From Catellatospora paridis (GTDB lineage Bacteria > Actinomycetota > Actinomycetes > Mycobacteriales > Micromonosporaceae), in assembly GCF_009720365.1 (NCBI RefSeq), contig NZ_WBZD01000038.1, positions 115,421-179,420 of the forward strand: a DNA stretch of 64,000 nt, given 5' to 3'. A program made the translations under genes and the position numbers. Shown here in pieces: positions 45,678 through 54,203 of the stretch. The notes under the pieces are model-generated. The model saw only the letters and a list, made by a program, of their open reading frames with translations. It made no database searches and was not told the origin of the DNA. How positions within the stretch are numbered: the first letter of the stretch is position 1; every line of letters begins with the position of its first letter.

Positions 45678-46388
45678 ATGGGAGCGTTGCGTCGCTGGTG
45701 GCCGTTGCTGGCCGTGGCCGCGCTGCTGATACTCGCGGCCGCGACGGCCTCGGTCTCGGTGCTGCCGATCGGCCGGGCCGCGCCGGAGCAGTCAGCGTCT
45801 GCGAACCCCACCCCGACCGCCTCGCCCTCGCCGTCCCCGCGGTCGCCGTCCCCGTCGCCGTCGGCGGCGCCCGAGGACACCGCCGACTCCGGCTGGCTGG
45901 GCGCGGTCGGGCTCGGCGTGCTGCTGGTCATCGGCGCGGCCGTGCTGATGGTGCTGCTCAAGGCGGCCGCGAAGTCCACCACGAAGTTCCGCCGCCGGGC
46001 CATCCGGGAGAAGCCGCCGGTGCGCATCGCGCAGCTCACCGACGAGGAGGAGGTCGTCGCGGCGCTGGACGCGGGCCTGCTCGACCTCGACGACGACGCC
46101 GCCGATCCGCGTACCGCCGTCATCGCCTGCTGGGTGCGCCTGGAGCAGGCCGCCGCGGCCGCGGGCGTGCCGCGCCTGCCCGACGACACCGCCACCGACC
46201 TGGTCGTACGCATGCTCCACCGCCGCCGGTTGGACGCCGGGGTGCTCAACGGCTTCGCCGACGTGTACCGCCGCGCCCGCTACGCCACCCACCGCGTCGA
46301 CGACGACATGCGCCTGCAGGCCAGGGCATCCCTGCACCGGCTGCGCGACGAGCTGACCGCCGGCACCCGAAGCGAGGCCGGGGCATGA
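45678..46388 (+). CDS. DUF4129-domain membrane protein
   Basis: 236 residues: a first membrane segment (about 6-28), a Pro/Ser/Thr outer loop (38-65), a second segment (75-97), then a cytoplasmic DUF4129 domain with the family pattern RTAVIACWVRLEQAAAAAGV, LPDDTATDLVVRML, VYRRARYATHRV. Such proteins stand beside MoxR and DUF58 and are thought to form an envelope-associated complex. ATG 45678 follows GGAGCGGGG. First gene of the MoxR operon. Confidence 0.88.
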   Translation: MGALRRWWPLLAVAALLILAAATASVSVLPIGRAAPEQSASANPTPTASPSPSPRSPSPSPSAAPEDTADSGWLGAVGLGVLLVIGAAVLMVLLKAAAKSTTKFRRRAIREKPPVRIAQLTDEEEVVAALDAGLLDLDDDAADPRTAVIACWVRLEQAAAAAGVPRLPDDTATDLVVRMLHRRRLDAGVLNGFADVYRRARYATHRVDDDMRLQARASLHRLRDELTAGTRSEAGA

Positions 46389-46447
46389 GCGAGCGGGTCA
46401 TTCGCTTCGGGCATGTCCTCGACGAGCGCAGCGAGGAGGGGACATGA
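46385..46447 (+). other. Junction mini-ORF cassette C
   Basis: 20 codons, MSERVIRFGHVL then DERSEEGT, with ATGA overlaps at both ends (DUF4129 stop; next gene's ATG 46444). The right end is the same as in cassettes A and B2 and holds GAGGAGGGG as ribosome site. Confidence 0.55.
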
Positions 46448-47061
46448 GCCAGCATCGGGAGCACGACGACTTCGTCGACGGCGACGTCGACGACGGCGCG
46501 ACCCTGCACGACCTGCTCGGCGGGTTCAGCCGGCCGGAGCAGCCGGTCGCGGCCCGCCCGCCCCGCCCGAAGGCGACGCGCTGGCTGAGCCTGCTCGGGT
46601 TCACCATCGCCTGGACCGCCGCGGGCTGGCTCACGCTCCAGGTGTTCAGCCTGAGCATGCCGCTGCCGCTGGTCTTCGCGGTGGCGCTGACCGTGGTGGG
46701 GGTGTGGCGGATGGCTCGCTCGCTCAAGGCCCCGCTGCCGCCCCGCCGCGCGGGCCGGGCCGTCGCGGACGACCAGTCCGAGGTCACCGACGGTCTGCGG
46801 CTGGCGGTGGCCCGCTGGGAGACCATCCTGGAGTGGAGCCACACCGACGCCGCCCGCTTCCAGCGCCGCGTGCAGCCGCGCCTGGCGGAGGTCGTCGACG
46901 AGCGGCTGCGCCAGCGCCACGGCGTGAACCGCGCGACCGAGCCGGAACGCGCGCGTAGGCTGCTCGGTGATCCGCTCTGGACGCTCCTCACGGTGCCGGC
47001 CAAGCGCCCACCCAGCCCTCGCGAACTCGATGTGATCGTCAATGCCTTGGAGAAACTGTGA
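46444..47061 (+). CDS. Membrane protein of the MoxR operon
   Basis: 205 residues. An acidic start (HREHDDFVDGDVDDGATLHDLL) leads to two close membrane segments (about 50-70 and 72-90), then a helical cytoplasmic domain ending RELDVIVNALEKL. No family motif was recognised; similar genes lie between DUF4129 and MoxR in actinobacteria. Starts within cassette C and overlaps moxR by GTGA, so tight coupling is expected. Confidence 0.85.
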   Translation: MSQHREHDDFVDGDVDDGATLHDLLGGFSRPEQPVAARPPRPKATRWLSLLGFTIAWTAAGWLTLQVFSLSMPLPLVFAVALTVVGVWRMARSLKAPLPPRRAGRAVADDQSEVTDGLRLAVARWETILEWSHTDAARFQRRVQPRLAEVVDERLRQRHGVNRATEPERARRLLGDPLWTLLTVPAKRPPSPRELDVIVNALEKL

Positions 47062-48137
47062 GCATGCAACCGATCCCCGCCGCTGAGGTGGGCCGTCTCG
47101 CCCAGCAGGTGCTCGACCGGGTCGGCACCGTGATGGTCGGCAAGCGCGACTCGCTGGAGCTGGTGCTGGCGGGCATTCTCGCCGGCGGCCACGTGCTGCT
47201 GGAGGACCTGCCCGGGCTGGGCAAGACGCTGACCGCGCGCACCTTCGCCCAAGTGCTGGGCCTGGACTTCCGCCGCCTGCAGTTCACGCCCGACCTGCTG
47301 CCCGCGGACGTGACCGGCTCGTTCCTGTACGACCAGCGCACCCACGACTTCACCTTCCGGGCCGGCCCGGTCTTCACGAACCTGCTGCTCGCCGACGAGA
47401 TCAACCGCACGCCGCCGAAGACGCAGGCGGCGCTGCTGGAGGCGATGCAGGAGAAGCAGGTCTCCGTCGAGGGCGTGACCTACCGCCTGGAGGCGCCGTT
47501 CCACGTGCTCGCCACCGCCAACCCGATCGAGTACGAGGGCACCTACCCGCTGCCCGAGGCGCAGCTGGACCGCTTCATGCTGCGCGTCTCGTTCGGCTAC
47601 CCGGAGGCCGACGAGGAGCTCAACGTGCTGCGTCGGCGTATGGTCCGCCGCCAGGAGGAGTCCGAGGTCGAGCCGGTCGTCGACGCGCCCACGCTGCTGC
47701 GCATGCAGGCCGGCCTGGAGCAGATCGAGGTCGAGGACTCCATCTGCCGCTACCTGGTGTCGCTGGCCGCGGCCACCCGCGAGCACCCCGCGGTGCTGGT
47801 CGGCTCCTCGCCGCGCGGCTCGCTGGCCCTGCTGCTGCTGTCGCGGGCACGGGCGGCGCTCGCCGGGCGGGACTACGTCATCCCCGAGGACGTGAAGGGG
47901 GTCGCGCTGCCCGCGCTGGCGCACCGGATCACGCTGCGGCCGGAGATGTGGCTCAAGCGCATCGATCCGGTCTCGGTGGTGGCCGAGGTGCTGTCCGCGA
48001 CGCCGGCCCCGGTCAGCGGCGCGCTGCCGAGCCACGCCGCGGCCCCGGGCCGGCAGCCGACCCCTGGTCGCCGGCTCGCGGAGTTAGAGGACGAGCTGCT
48101 GGAGCCGCCGTACCGGTCGACCGGGCTGCGAGGCTGA
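47058..48137 (+). CDS. MoxR-family AAA+ ATPase
   Basis: 359 residues. Walker A GLGKTLTART near 53-62, Walker B LLADEINRTPPKTQAALLEAM near 112-132, sensor 1 VLATANPIEYEGTYPLPEAQ near 151-170 and the lid domain are complete. MoxR ATPases act as chaperones for metal-centre or envelope complexes with DUF58 partners. Codon 343 (48084-48086) is TTA in a less-conserved tail, one of three in-frame TTA codons in the window. GTG 47058 overlaps the upstream stop; ATG 47064 is an alternative. Confidence 0.93.
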   Translation: MSMQPIPAAEVGRLAQQVLDRVGTVMVGKRDSLELVLAGILAGGHVLLEDLPGLGKTLTARTFAQVLGLDFRRLQFTPDLLPADVTGSFLYDQRTHDFTFRAGPVFTNLLLADEINRTPPKTQAALLEAMQEKQVSVEGVTYRLEAPFHVLATANPIEYEGTYPLPEAQLDRFMLRVSFGYPEADEELNVLRRRMVRRQEESEVEPVVDAPTLLRMQAGLEQIEVEDSICRYLVSLAAATREHPAVLVGSSPRGSLALLLLSRARAALAGRDYVIPEDVKGVALPALAHRITLRPEMWLKRIDPVSVVAEVLSATPAPVSGALPSHAAAPGRQPTPGRRLAELEDELLEPPYRSTGLRG

Positions 48138-48138
48138 C

Positions 48139-49524
48139 GTGTCCCAGGGAGCCTCCCCCGAGGGCGACCTGGAGCCCGTCGCGTCCACCGACACCGGCGA
48201 CAACTGGGCGCCTACCCGGGCGCTGGGCCGGGCGGTGCTGGTGGCGGGCCTGCTGCTGGTCGCCGCCGTGCTGCTGGGCCGTACGGACCTGGTGATCCTC
48301 GCCGCGCCGCTGGCGCTGAGCGTGGCGTTCGCGCTGGCCAAACGGCCGCGAACGCTACCGGGGCTGCGGCTGTCCACGGTCGAGTCGTTCCCGGTCGAGG
48401 GCGGTGACCTCGGCGCGACCGTCGAGGTCGAGAACCGCGACGTCACAGGGTACGACCTGACCGTGGTGCAACTGCAGCACTCGCCCTGGCTGCGGCTGGA
48501 GGGCGGGGCCGCCGACGCGGGTCCGTCCCGGCGCGGCGGCAACCGTCCGTACGTGACCCTGGTGCCACGCGGTGTGGCGACCGCCGTCGAGCTGGCCGGA
48601 CCAGCCGTGCGCTGGGGACGGCACTGGCTGGGCCCGGCGTCGGCACACGCGGTCGCCGGGGACGGGCTGCTGGTCAGCCGGGCCGTGGTGACCGGCGCGC
48701 TGGGTGTGAAGGTGTACCCCCTGACCGACCCGTTCAAGGCCGACGAGGCGATGCCCCGGGCGGCCGGCCTGGTCGGCCAGCACCGCTCGCGGCGGCCCGG
48801 CGAGGGCGGCGAGCTGGCGGGCGTACGCCAGTTCGGCCCCGGCGACCGGCTGCGCCGCGTCGACTGGCGGGTGTCCCTGCGCACCGAGCGCCTGCACGTG
48901 GCGGCGACGCTGTCCGACCGTGACGCCGAGGTGGTGGTCCTGCTCGACCTGCTGGCCGACGCGGGCCGGTCCGGCGGCATCGGCGGCGCCTCCTCGGTGC
49001 TGGACCGTTCCGTGCGCGCGGCGGCCGCGATCGCCGAGCACTACCTGCACCGCGGCGACCGGGTCTCGGTCCTGGAGTACGGCGCGCAGGCCCGCCGGCT
49101 GCGCCCGGCCAGTGGCCGCAGGCAATACCTGACCGTGCTGGAGTGGCTGCTGGACGCCCACCCGAGCCCGACCGCGCAGGAGCGGGGCGGTGCGCAGCTC
49201 GCCGCGGGCATCTCCGCGGCGGCGCTGGTCGTCGTGCTCACCCCGCTGCTGGACGCCCGGTCGGCATCGATGCTGGCGGGCCTGGCCCGCTCCGGGCGCT
49301 TCGTGGTGGCCGTGGACACGCTGCCCTCCGACCTGACCTCGCCGCCGGTGAACACCTGGAGCGACGTGTCATACCGGCTGTGGAAGGCCGAACGGGAGAA
49401 CACCATGGGGCAGCTGGGCGAGCACGGCGTGCCGGTGGTCGCCTGGGCGGGCGCGGGCAGCCTGGACGCCGTGCTGCGGGACGTGTCGCGGCTGGCCGCC
49501 GCGCCGAAGGCGGTGCTGCGGTGA
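48139..49524 (+). CDS. DUF58/vWA-like membrane protein
   Basis: 461 residues. Two close membrane segments near the N-terminus (about 30-65), a beta-rich middle domain, then DUF58 itself: LAGVRQFGPGDRLRRVDWRV near 230-250 is the family hallmark, and VVVLLDLLAD with YGAQARRLRP gives the vWA-like part. The usual client or partner of MoxR. GTG 48139 is one base after the moxR stop, so the two are cotranslated. The last codons overlap the next gene by GTGA. Confidence 0.92.
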   Translation: MSQGASPEGDLEPVASTDTGDNWAPTRALGRAVLVAGLLLVAAVLLGRTDLVILAAPLALSVAFALAKRPRTLPGLRLSTVESFPVEGGDLGATVEVENRDVTGYDLTVVQLQHSPWLRLEGGAADAGPSRRGGNRPYVTLVPRGVATAVELAGPAVRWGRHWLGPASAHAVAGDGLLVSRAVVTGALGVKVYPLTDPFKADEAMPRAAGLVGQHRSRRPGEGGELAGVRQFGPGDRLRRVDWRVSLRTERLHVAATLSDRDAEVVVLLDLLADAGRSGGIGGASSVLDRSVRAAAAIAEHYLHRGDRVSVLEYGAQARRLRPASGRRQYLTVLEWLLDAHPSPTAQERGGAQLAAGISAAALVVVLTPLLDARSASMLAGLARSGRFVVAVDTLPSDLTSPPVNTWSDVSYRLWKAERENTMGQLGEHGVPVVAWAGAGSLDAVLRDVSRLAAAPKAVLR

Positions 49525-50066
49525 AACAGCTGCTGACGCAGGTTCGCGACCTGGGGCGGATCACCGGCGGCCCGCTGCTGGTGCGCGGGATCGTCTTCGT
49601 GGCGGCCGTCACCGGCCTGCTGCTGGCCGCGCCGGGCGGGCTGCCCGCGCGGATGATGCTCGGCTTCCTCGTCCTGGCCGCCGTGCCCGCGATCGCGCCG
49701 GGCGGGGTGGCGGTGACCCTGGTGATGCTGGCGACGGTCGCGATGTGGCTGGCCGACACGATGCTGTTCCTGGCCGAGCCGTCGATGGGGCGGCTGCTGG
49801 GCACCGCGGCGGCGCTCTACCTGCTGCACAACGCGGCGGCCCTGGCGGCCGTGCTGCCCTACGACGCGATCGTGGACAACCAGGTGCTGCTGCGCTGGGC
49901 GGTGCGCTCGGCGCTGGTGCTCGGGGCGGCCGGGGGGCTCACCATCGTGCTGGTGACGGTGCTGCCGGGCATGTACATCACCACACCGACGGTGGCGCTG
50001 GTGGTCGGCCTGGCCGTGGTGGCGGCCGCCGTGGCGCTGCTCACTCGGCTGGGCAAGCGGCCCTGA
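49521..50066 (+). CDS. Small membrane protein, last gene of the MoxR operon
   Basis: 181 residues with five or so hydrophobic segments (about 24-38, 44-57, 60-80, 95-112, 128-175) and very few charged residues. No family recognised. GTG 49521 overlaps the DUF58 stop. Where many actinobacteria have a transglutaminase-like protein in this operon, here there is only this hydrophobic protein. Confidence 0.82.
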   Translation: MKQLLTQVRDLGRITGGPLLVRGIVFVAAVTGLLLAAPGGLPARMMLGFLVLAAVPAIAPGGVAVTLVMLATVAMWLADTMLFLAEPSMGRLLGTAAALYLLHNAAALAAVLPYDAIVDNQVLLRWAVRSALVLGAAGGLTIVLVTVLPGMYITTPTVALVVGLAVVAAAVALLTRLGKRP

Positions 50067-50137
50067 TCAGGGGGCGTGACGGCCGTCGCTGTCCGGGATC
50101 ACAGGCATCGGCGCTGATCAGGGCGATGCCACGGCGG

Positions 50138-50143
50138 TAGCGT
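50138..50143 (+). promoter_or_regulatory. Leaderless -10 hexamer for ndh
   Basis: TAGCGT ends 6 bases before GTG 50150; no ribosome-binding sequence lies between. Confidence 0.5.
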
Positions 50144-50149
50144 GAATGT

Positions 50150-51475
50150 GTGAAGCCTGTACGGATCCTGGTGGTGGGTGCCGGCCACGTCGGCCTCTAT
50201 GCCGCCCTACGCCTGTCCAGCAAGTTGCGCTCGACCGAGGCTGAGGTCACGGTCGTCGACCCGCAGCCGCACATGACCTACCAGCCGTTCCTCCCCGAGG
50301 CAGCGGCAGGCAACATCTCCCCCCGGCACACTGTCGTGCCGCTGCGCCGGGAGCTGCGCGACTGCAAGATCGTGCACGGGGCGGTGACGAAGGTCGAGCA
50401 CTCCCGCAAGGTCGCCACGGTGCAGCCGGTGGTGGGTCCGTCCCGGGAGATCCCGTACGACCACATCATCGTCGCGCCCGGCAGCGTCTCCCGCACGCTG
50501 CCGATCCCGGGCCTGCGCGAGCACGCGGTCGGCTTCAAGACCATCGGTGAGGCCATCTGGCTGCGCAACCACGTGCTGGAGTGCCTCGACATCGCGGCCG
50601 CCACGACCGACCCGCAGACGCGGCAGCGCGCGCTGACCTTCGTGGTCGTCGGCGCCGGCTTCGCCGGGGTCGAGGCGCTGGGCGAGATGGAGGACATGGC
50701 ACGCGACGCGCTGCGCTACTACCCGGAGCTGAAGGCCGACGACATGCACTGGGTGCTGGTCGAGGCGACGCAGCGGGTGCTGCCCGAGGTCGGGCCGCAG
50801 ATGGGCGCGTACACGGTCGAGGCGCTGCTCAAGCGCAACATGGACCTGCGCCTGGGCACCCGGCTGGAGTCCTGCGTCGACGGCGTGGTGAAGCTGTCGG
50901 ACGGCGGCGAGTTCGCCGCGGACACCATCGTGTGGACCGCGGGCGTCAAGGCGCACCCGATGATCGCCGCGACGGACCTGCCTCGCAACGCCCAGGGCAA
51001 GCTCACCTGTGACCCGACGCTGCGGGTCGTCGACGGCGACCAGGTCGTCGAGGGCGCGTGGAGCTCCGGCGACTGCGCGGCGGTGCCCGACCTGACCGCC
51101 GCCGCGGGCGAGATGTGCTCGCCGAGCGCGCAGCACGCGGTGCGCCAGGCGCGCCTGCTGGCCGACAACCTGATCGCCACCGTGCGCGGCAGGGGCATCC
51201 GGGAGTACCGGCACAAGCACGTCGGTTCGGTGGCCAGCCTCGGCCTGCACAAGGGCGTGGCGCACGTGTACGGCTTCAAGGCCAAGGGCTGGCCCGCCTG
51301 GTTCATGCACCGCACGTACCACATGAGCCGCATTCCGTCGCTGAACCGCAAGGTCCGTGTGATCGCCGACTGGACCCTGGCCCTGTTCCTGAAGCGCGAA
51401 GTCGTCTCCCTGGGCGCCCTGCACCAGCCCATGGACCCCTTCGCCCAGGTCACCCAACCCACCCAACAGCCGTAA
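50150..51475 (+). CDS. ndh: Type II NADH:quinone oxidoreductase
   Basis: 441 residues. Passes electrons from NADH to menaquinone without pumping protons. Two dinucleotide loops are visible: VVGAGHVGLYAALRL at 8-22 (FAD) and VVVGAGFAGVEALGEM near 163-178 (NADH). TYQPFLPEAAAGNISP and WSSGDCAAVPDLTAA near 303 (FAD contact) also fit, and the C-terminal amphipathic region (GWPAWFMHRTYH onward) would dip into the membrane. Leaderless GTG start at 50150. Monocistronic. Confidence 0.96.
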   Translation: MKPVRILVVGAGHVGLYAALRLSSKLRSTEAEVTVVDPQPHMTYQPFLPEAAAGNISPRHTVVPLRRELRDCKIVHGAVTKVEHSRKVATVQPVVGPSREIPYDHIIVAPGSVSRTLPIPGLREHAVGFKTIGEAIWLRNHVLECLDIAAATTDPQTRQRALTFVVVGAGFAGVEALGEMEDMARDALRYYPELKADDMHWVLVEATQRVLPEVGPQMGAYTVEALLKRNMDLRLGTRLESCVDGVVKLSDGGEFAADTIVWTAGVKAHPMIAATDLPRNAQGKLTCDPTLRVVDGDQVVEGAWSSGDCAAVPDLTAAAGEMCSPSAQHAVRQARLLADNLIATVRGRGIREYRHKHVGSVASLGLHKGVAHVYGFKAKGWPAWFMHRTYHMSRIPSLNRKVRVIADWTLALFLKREVVSLGALHQPMDPFAQVTQPTQQP

Positions 51476-51480
51476 CATGG

Positions 51481-51593
51481 CGCCCGCCTCCGCGGGCGCG
51501 GGCATCCGGCCTTGAAGCCGGGCTGTGCTCGCCGGTCGCTCGTCCGCTGCGCGGACTTCCGCTCCTGGCGAGCGCGCCCGGCGGCCGGATGCC
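51481..51593. other. Extended multi-arm stem-loop after ndh
   Basis: Four nested or adjacent pairings: CGCCCGC/GCGGGCG at 51481-51497; perfect 11-base arms 51501-51511 and 51583-51593; inside them 51517-51533 with 51567-51582 (one bulge); inside those GTCCGC/GCGGAC at 51542-51556 with a 3-base turn. The whole makes one long rod about 90 bases round. It lies between convergent stops of ndh and the GT-C-like gene. A terminator is likely, but the length suggests a repeat element or structured RNA. Confidence 0.65.
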
Positions 51594-51619
51594 GGTTGGT
51601 GGCCGCGCCTAAGGCATCG

Positions 51620-53443
51620 TCACCAGGTGCGGGGCCAGTAGAGGACGTCGGCGGACGGGGTGCCGGGGCCGAGGAGGGCTTCCAGGGTGCGCTGGAGTTC
51701 GGCGTGGCGGGGGTGTCCGGGGGTGAGCACCACGCACGCGGCGTTCCACATGGTGAGGTCCTTGCGGGCGTCCAGGCGGTGGTCGTCGTTGATCGCGGGC
51801 ACCACCCCGGTGCGCGCCACCTCGGACAGCACCCAGGACGTCGTCCGCTTCTGGATGCCCATGGTCGCCTTGCCATCCGGCCCGTGCGGGCCGATGAAGA
51901 AGCCCTCGGGCAGGGCGAACGCGGTCAGCGCCGAGGTCGCGTAGCGCATCGGCAGGGGCTGCTCCGGGGTCGGCAGCGGCACCGGGACGATGACGTCGCC
52001 GTCCGTGGCGCACTGCCGCCACAGGCCGTCGGCGAAGAACACCGGCACCGCGGGCCGGTCCTTGGTCGGCAGCGGGGTCGGGAACAGCGGCAGCAGCGCC
52101 GCGGCGACCAGCGCCGGGACGCCGACCCGCACGCCGCGCAGGTCCGACCGCGCGGCCTGCCGCAGTGCCAGCACCAGCAGCACGGCCAGCAGCGGGATCG
52201 CGGCCAGGGCGAAGCGCATCGGCAGCGCGCCGTCAACCACCGGCAGGTGCATGAGCAGCCGGTACGGGCCCGGCAGCGGGGTGCGCTCGTGCTGCAGCGT
52301 GACCTGCGGGCCCAGCGCCAGCGCGCTCATCGCCAGCGCGCCCGCGCCGCAGGCCGCCGCGAGCGCGTCACGGCGCAGCCAGACCAGCAGCCCGAGCGAC
52401 AGCAGCACCAGCGGCCAGCCCAGGAACGTGTTGTATTCGGCCGGGCCGGTGGTCAGCTTCGCCGCCGTGTCGTCGCCGGCCAGCGTGAGCGGCGAGAACG
52501 CGGTGAACCCGGCCAGGTCGGCGGAGAAGTAGTGGGGGCTGAACACCCCGTCGGAGACCGACTGCGGGCCCTTGAACTGGACCCACAGCGGATACGCCAG
52601 CAGCGCGACGGCCACCGCGACGGCGAGGGACAGCCCGGCGGCGAAGCGGGCCAGCACCGCCCGGGGCGGCCGGACGATCGCCACGTAGGTCACGGTCACG
52701 ATGGCCAGCGCGAGCGCGGTGAGGAACAGGGTCTCCTCGCCGATGAACACCTGCAGACTGACCAGCACGCCGAACAGCACGCCGCACGCGATGAACCGGC
52801 GCGGCCGGGCGGTGCCGGAGCGGGCCGCCCGGGCCAGCTCGACGACGCACCACAGCATCGGCGGGATCAGCCACTGCGCGGTCATGTGCAGGTGGCTGTT
52901 GGACTGCGAGACCATGCCCGGGGCGAAACCGCAGAACGCCGCGCCCACGGCGGCCGCGATCCGGCTCGCGCCGAGCGTGCGGTGCAGCAGCAGATACCAG
53001 GCGATCGCGGTGCCGGCCAGGTTGAGCGCGACCAGCAGCGCGAACGTGGTGGCCGCGCCGTATGCGGCGGTGACCGGGGCGAGCAGGCCGCCGAGCAGGA
53101 TGACCGTGGTGTTGGCGAGCAGGTTGACCCCGTACGGCGCGTTGAGGCGGTCGGTGACGAGGGAGAAGTCGCCGCTCCACAGCATCGTGTCGTGGGCCAG
53201 GAACCACTCGTAGAGGATCTGGTCGGGCGGGTTGAGGGCGAGCGTGCGGGTGTCCGGGTCCGGCCAGAGTCCGAGGGTGAGCCAGCCGGCGAGGGCCAGG
53301 AAGGCCAGGCAGGCGAGGACGTCGCGGGTCCACTCGTGCCGCCGGATGGGCCGCCCTGCCGCGGACACGTCCGTACCACCCCGTTGGCCAGGCAGTACGG
53401 CGTCTTCCGGGGCGGTGGTGAGGGCGGGCGCGGTGCTCGTCAC
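51620..53443 (-). CDS. Large membrane protein, GT-C glycosyltransferase-like
   Basis: 607 residues with about 11 membrane segments in the first 430 residues and an outer C-terminal domain. The first loop has NPPDQILYEWFLAHD and SLVTDRLNAPYGVNLLANT, the place of the acidic catalytic residues in polyprenyl-phosphate-dependent GT-C enzymes (Asp in PPDQ). GMVSQSNSHLHMTAQWLIP follows. Likely moves a sugar from a lipid carrier to a surface glycan or protein. GTG 53443 with no strong ribosome site. Stands alone, so its pathway is unclear. Confidence 0.8.
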   Translation of the reverse strand: MTSTAPALTTAPEDAVLPGQRGGTDVSAAGRPIRRHEWTRDVLACLAFLALAGWLTLGLWPDPDTRTLALNPPDQILYEWFLAHDTMLWSGDFSLVTDRLNAPYGVNLLANTTVILLGGLLAPVTAAYGAATTFALLVALNLAGTAIAWYLLLHRTLGASRIAAAVGAAFCGFAPGMVSQSNSHLHMTAQWLIPPMLWCVVELARAARSGTARPRRFIACGVLFGVLVSLQVFIGEETLFLTALALAIVTVTYVAIVRPPRAVLARFAAGLSLAVAVAVALLAYPLWVQFKGPQSVSDGVFSPHYFSADLAGFTAFSPLTLAGDDTAAKLTTGPAEYNTFLGWPLVLLSLGLLVWLRRDALAAACGAGALAMSALALGPQVTLQHERTPLPGPYRLLMHLPVVDGALPMRFALAAIPLLAVLLVLALRQAARSDLRGVRVGVPALVAAALLPLFPTPLPTKDRPAVPVFFADGLWRQCATDGDVIVPVPLPTPEQPLPMRYATSALTAFALPEGFFIGPHGPDGKATMGIQKRTTSWVLSEVARTGVVPAINDDHRLDARKDLTMWNAACVVLTPGHPRHAELQRTLEALLGPGTPSADVLYWPRTW

Positions 53444-53578
53444 GCGCTTGACCCTAGCGCTTCGGGTACGCCCGCGGCCTGTCGGCCGCTGTGCTCACGT
53501 TCTCCGGATAGCGACAACGGGCGTGCTTCGAGCCGGGGGGAACCGCTACCGTGGCAGGGCACAGCTACGCGTACACGC

Positions 53579-53662
53579 GCCCGGGTGGTGGAACGGCAGA
53601 CACGGTTGCCTTAAAAGCGACTGCCGAAAGGCGTGCGGGTTCGACCCCCGCCCCGGGCACCA
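53579..53662 (+). tRNA. tRNA-Leu(UAA), bldA equivalent
   Basis: 84 bases including encoded CCA. Acceptor arms GCCCGGG (53579-53585) and CCCGGGC (53652-53658) pair fully; the discriminator is A. The anticodon stem GTTGC/GCGAC holds loop CTTAAAA with anticodon TAA at 53612-53614. A long variable arm and GGTTCGACCCC T-loop region are typical of leucine tRNAs. It reads UUA. In Streptomyces its counterpart bldA limits translation of TTA-containing developmental and secondary-metabolism genes. Confidence 0.96.
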
Positions 53663-54203
53663 GCAGGACCTCGGTGATGCGCGCCGGCGTGTACGAATGG
53701 CATCGGCGCGGGCCGGTCGCCGAGCGCGCGAATGGCGTGGCGAAAAGCTTCAGAAATAGTGACGCGCTCCGATCGCCTGCCACGGGGGAAGCGGGCGATT
53801 GGAGCGCGTTGTGGACGACTATAGCGAGCGTCCGGCGGTCTGTCACCCCTTGGTTGCCTGCTTTTCGCGCCGATTTTCCCGCGGCGTGGTATCGGTCGAT
53901 GGCCGCACTGTGGTGACGCGAATTCGCAGGCCTTCTATTAGGTTTCATTAAGGATCGGGCGCGGCGATTGTCCCGCCCCGGCATCGGTCCTGTCGCGAGC
54001 GTGTCGATGCGGTACCGGCACGCAGCCGGCGGAAGAAGCCGGGTCGCTCGGTGGAGCCGGGCGACCCCCGCTCCGCCCAAGGTGATCTCCGACACCACGG
54101 CGGCGGCCGCCGCCTGCAAAACGGTCCGAAAACTGTGATCTCCGCGCGTGCGCTGATCCGCTACTCTGTCGGCACATTCCCTGTGGAGGAGGCGAGACCC
54201 GCT
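53663..54203. other. 541-base region without a protein gene
   Basis: No credible coding region was found: open frames here are short and lack actinobacterial codon bias. It holds a strong hairpin (53762-53809), an A/T-rich patch near 53925-53955, a nested hairpin at about 54041-54067 (GGGTCGC/GCGACCC) and the palindrome GGCGGCGGCCGCCGCC near 54099-54114. The right end is the promoter region of the Bax-inhibitor gene. Confidence 0.6.
53762..53809. terminator. 19-base-pair hairpin downstream of tRNA-Leu
   Basis: Arms 53762-53780 and 53791-53809 pair over all 19 positions, two of them G-U, with a 10-base loop. It is 100 bases after the tRNA end. No T run follows on the plus strand. It probably ends tRNA transcription, though the long perfect stem would also fit a small RNA. 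Confidence 0.65.

Noticed and set aside
53551..53916. A 121-codon frame across the tRNA
   Set aside because: It covers tRNA-Leu and a hairpin and lacks codon bias.
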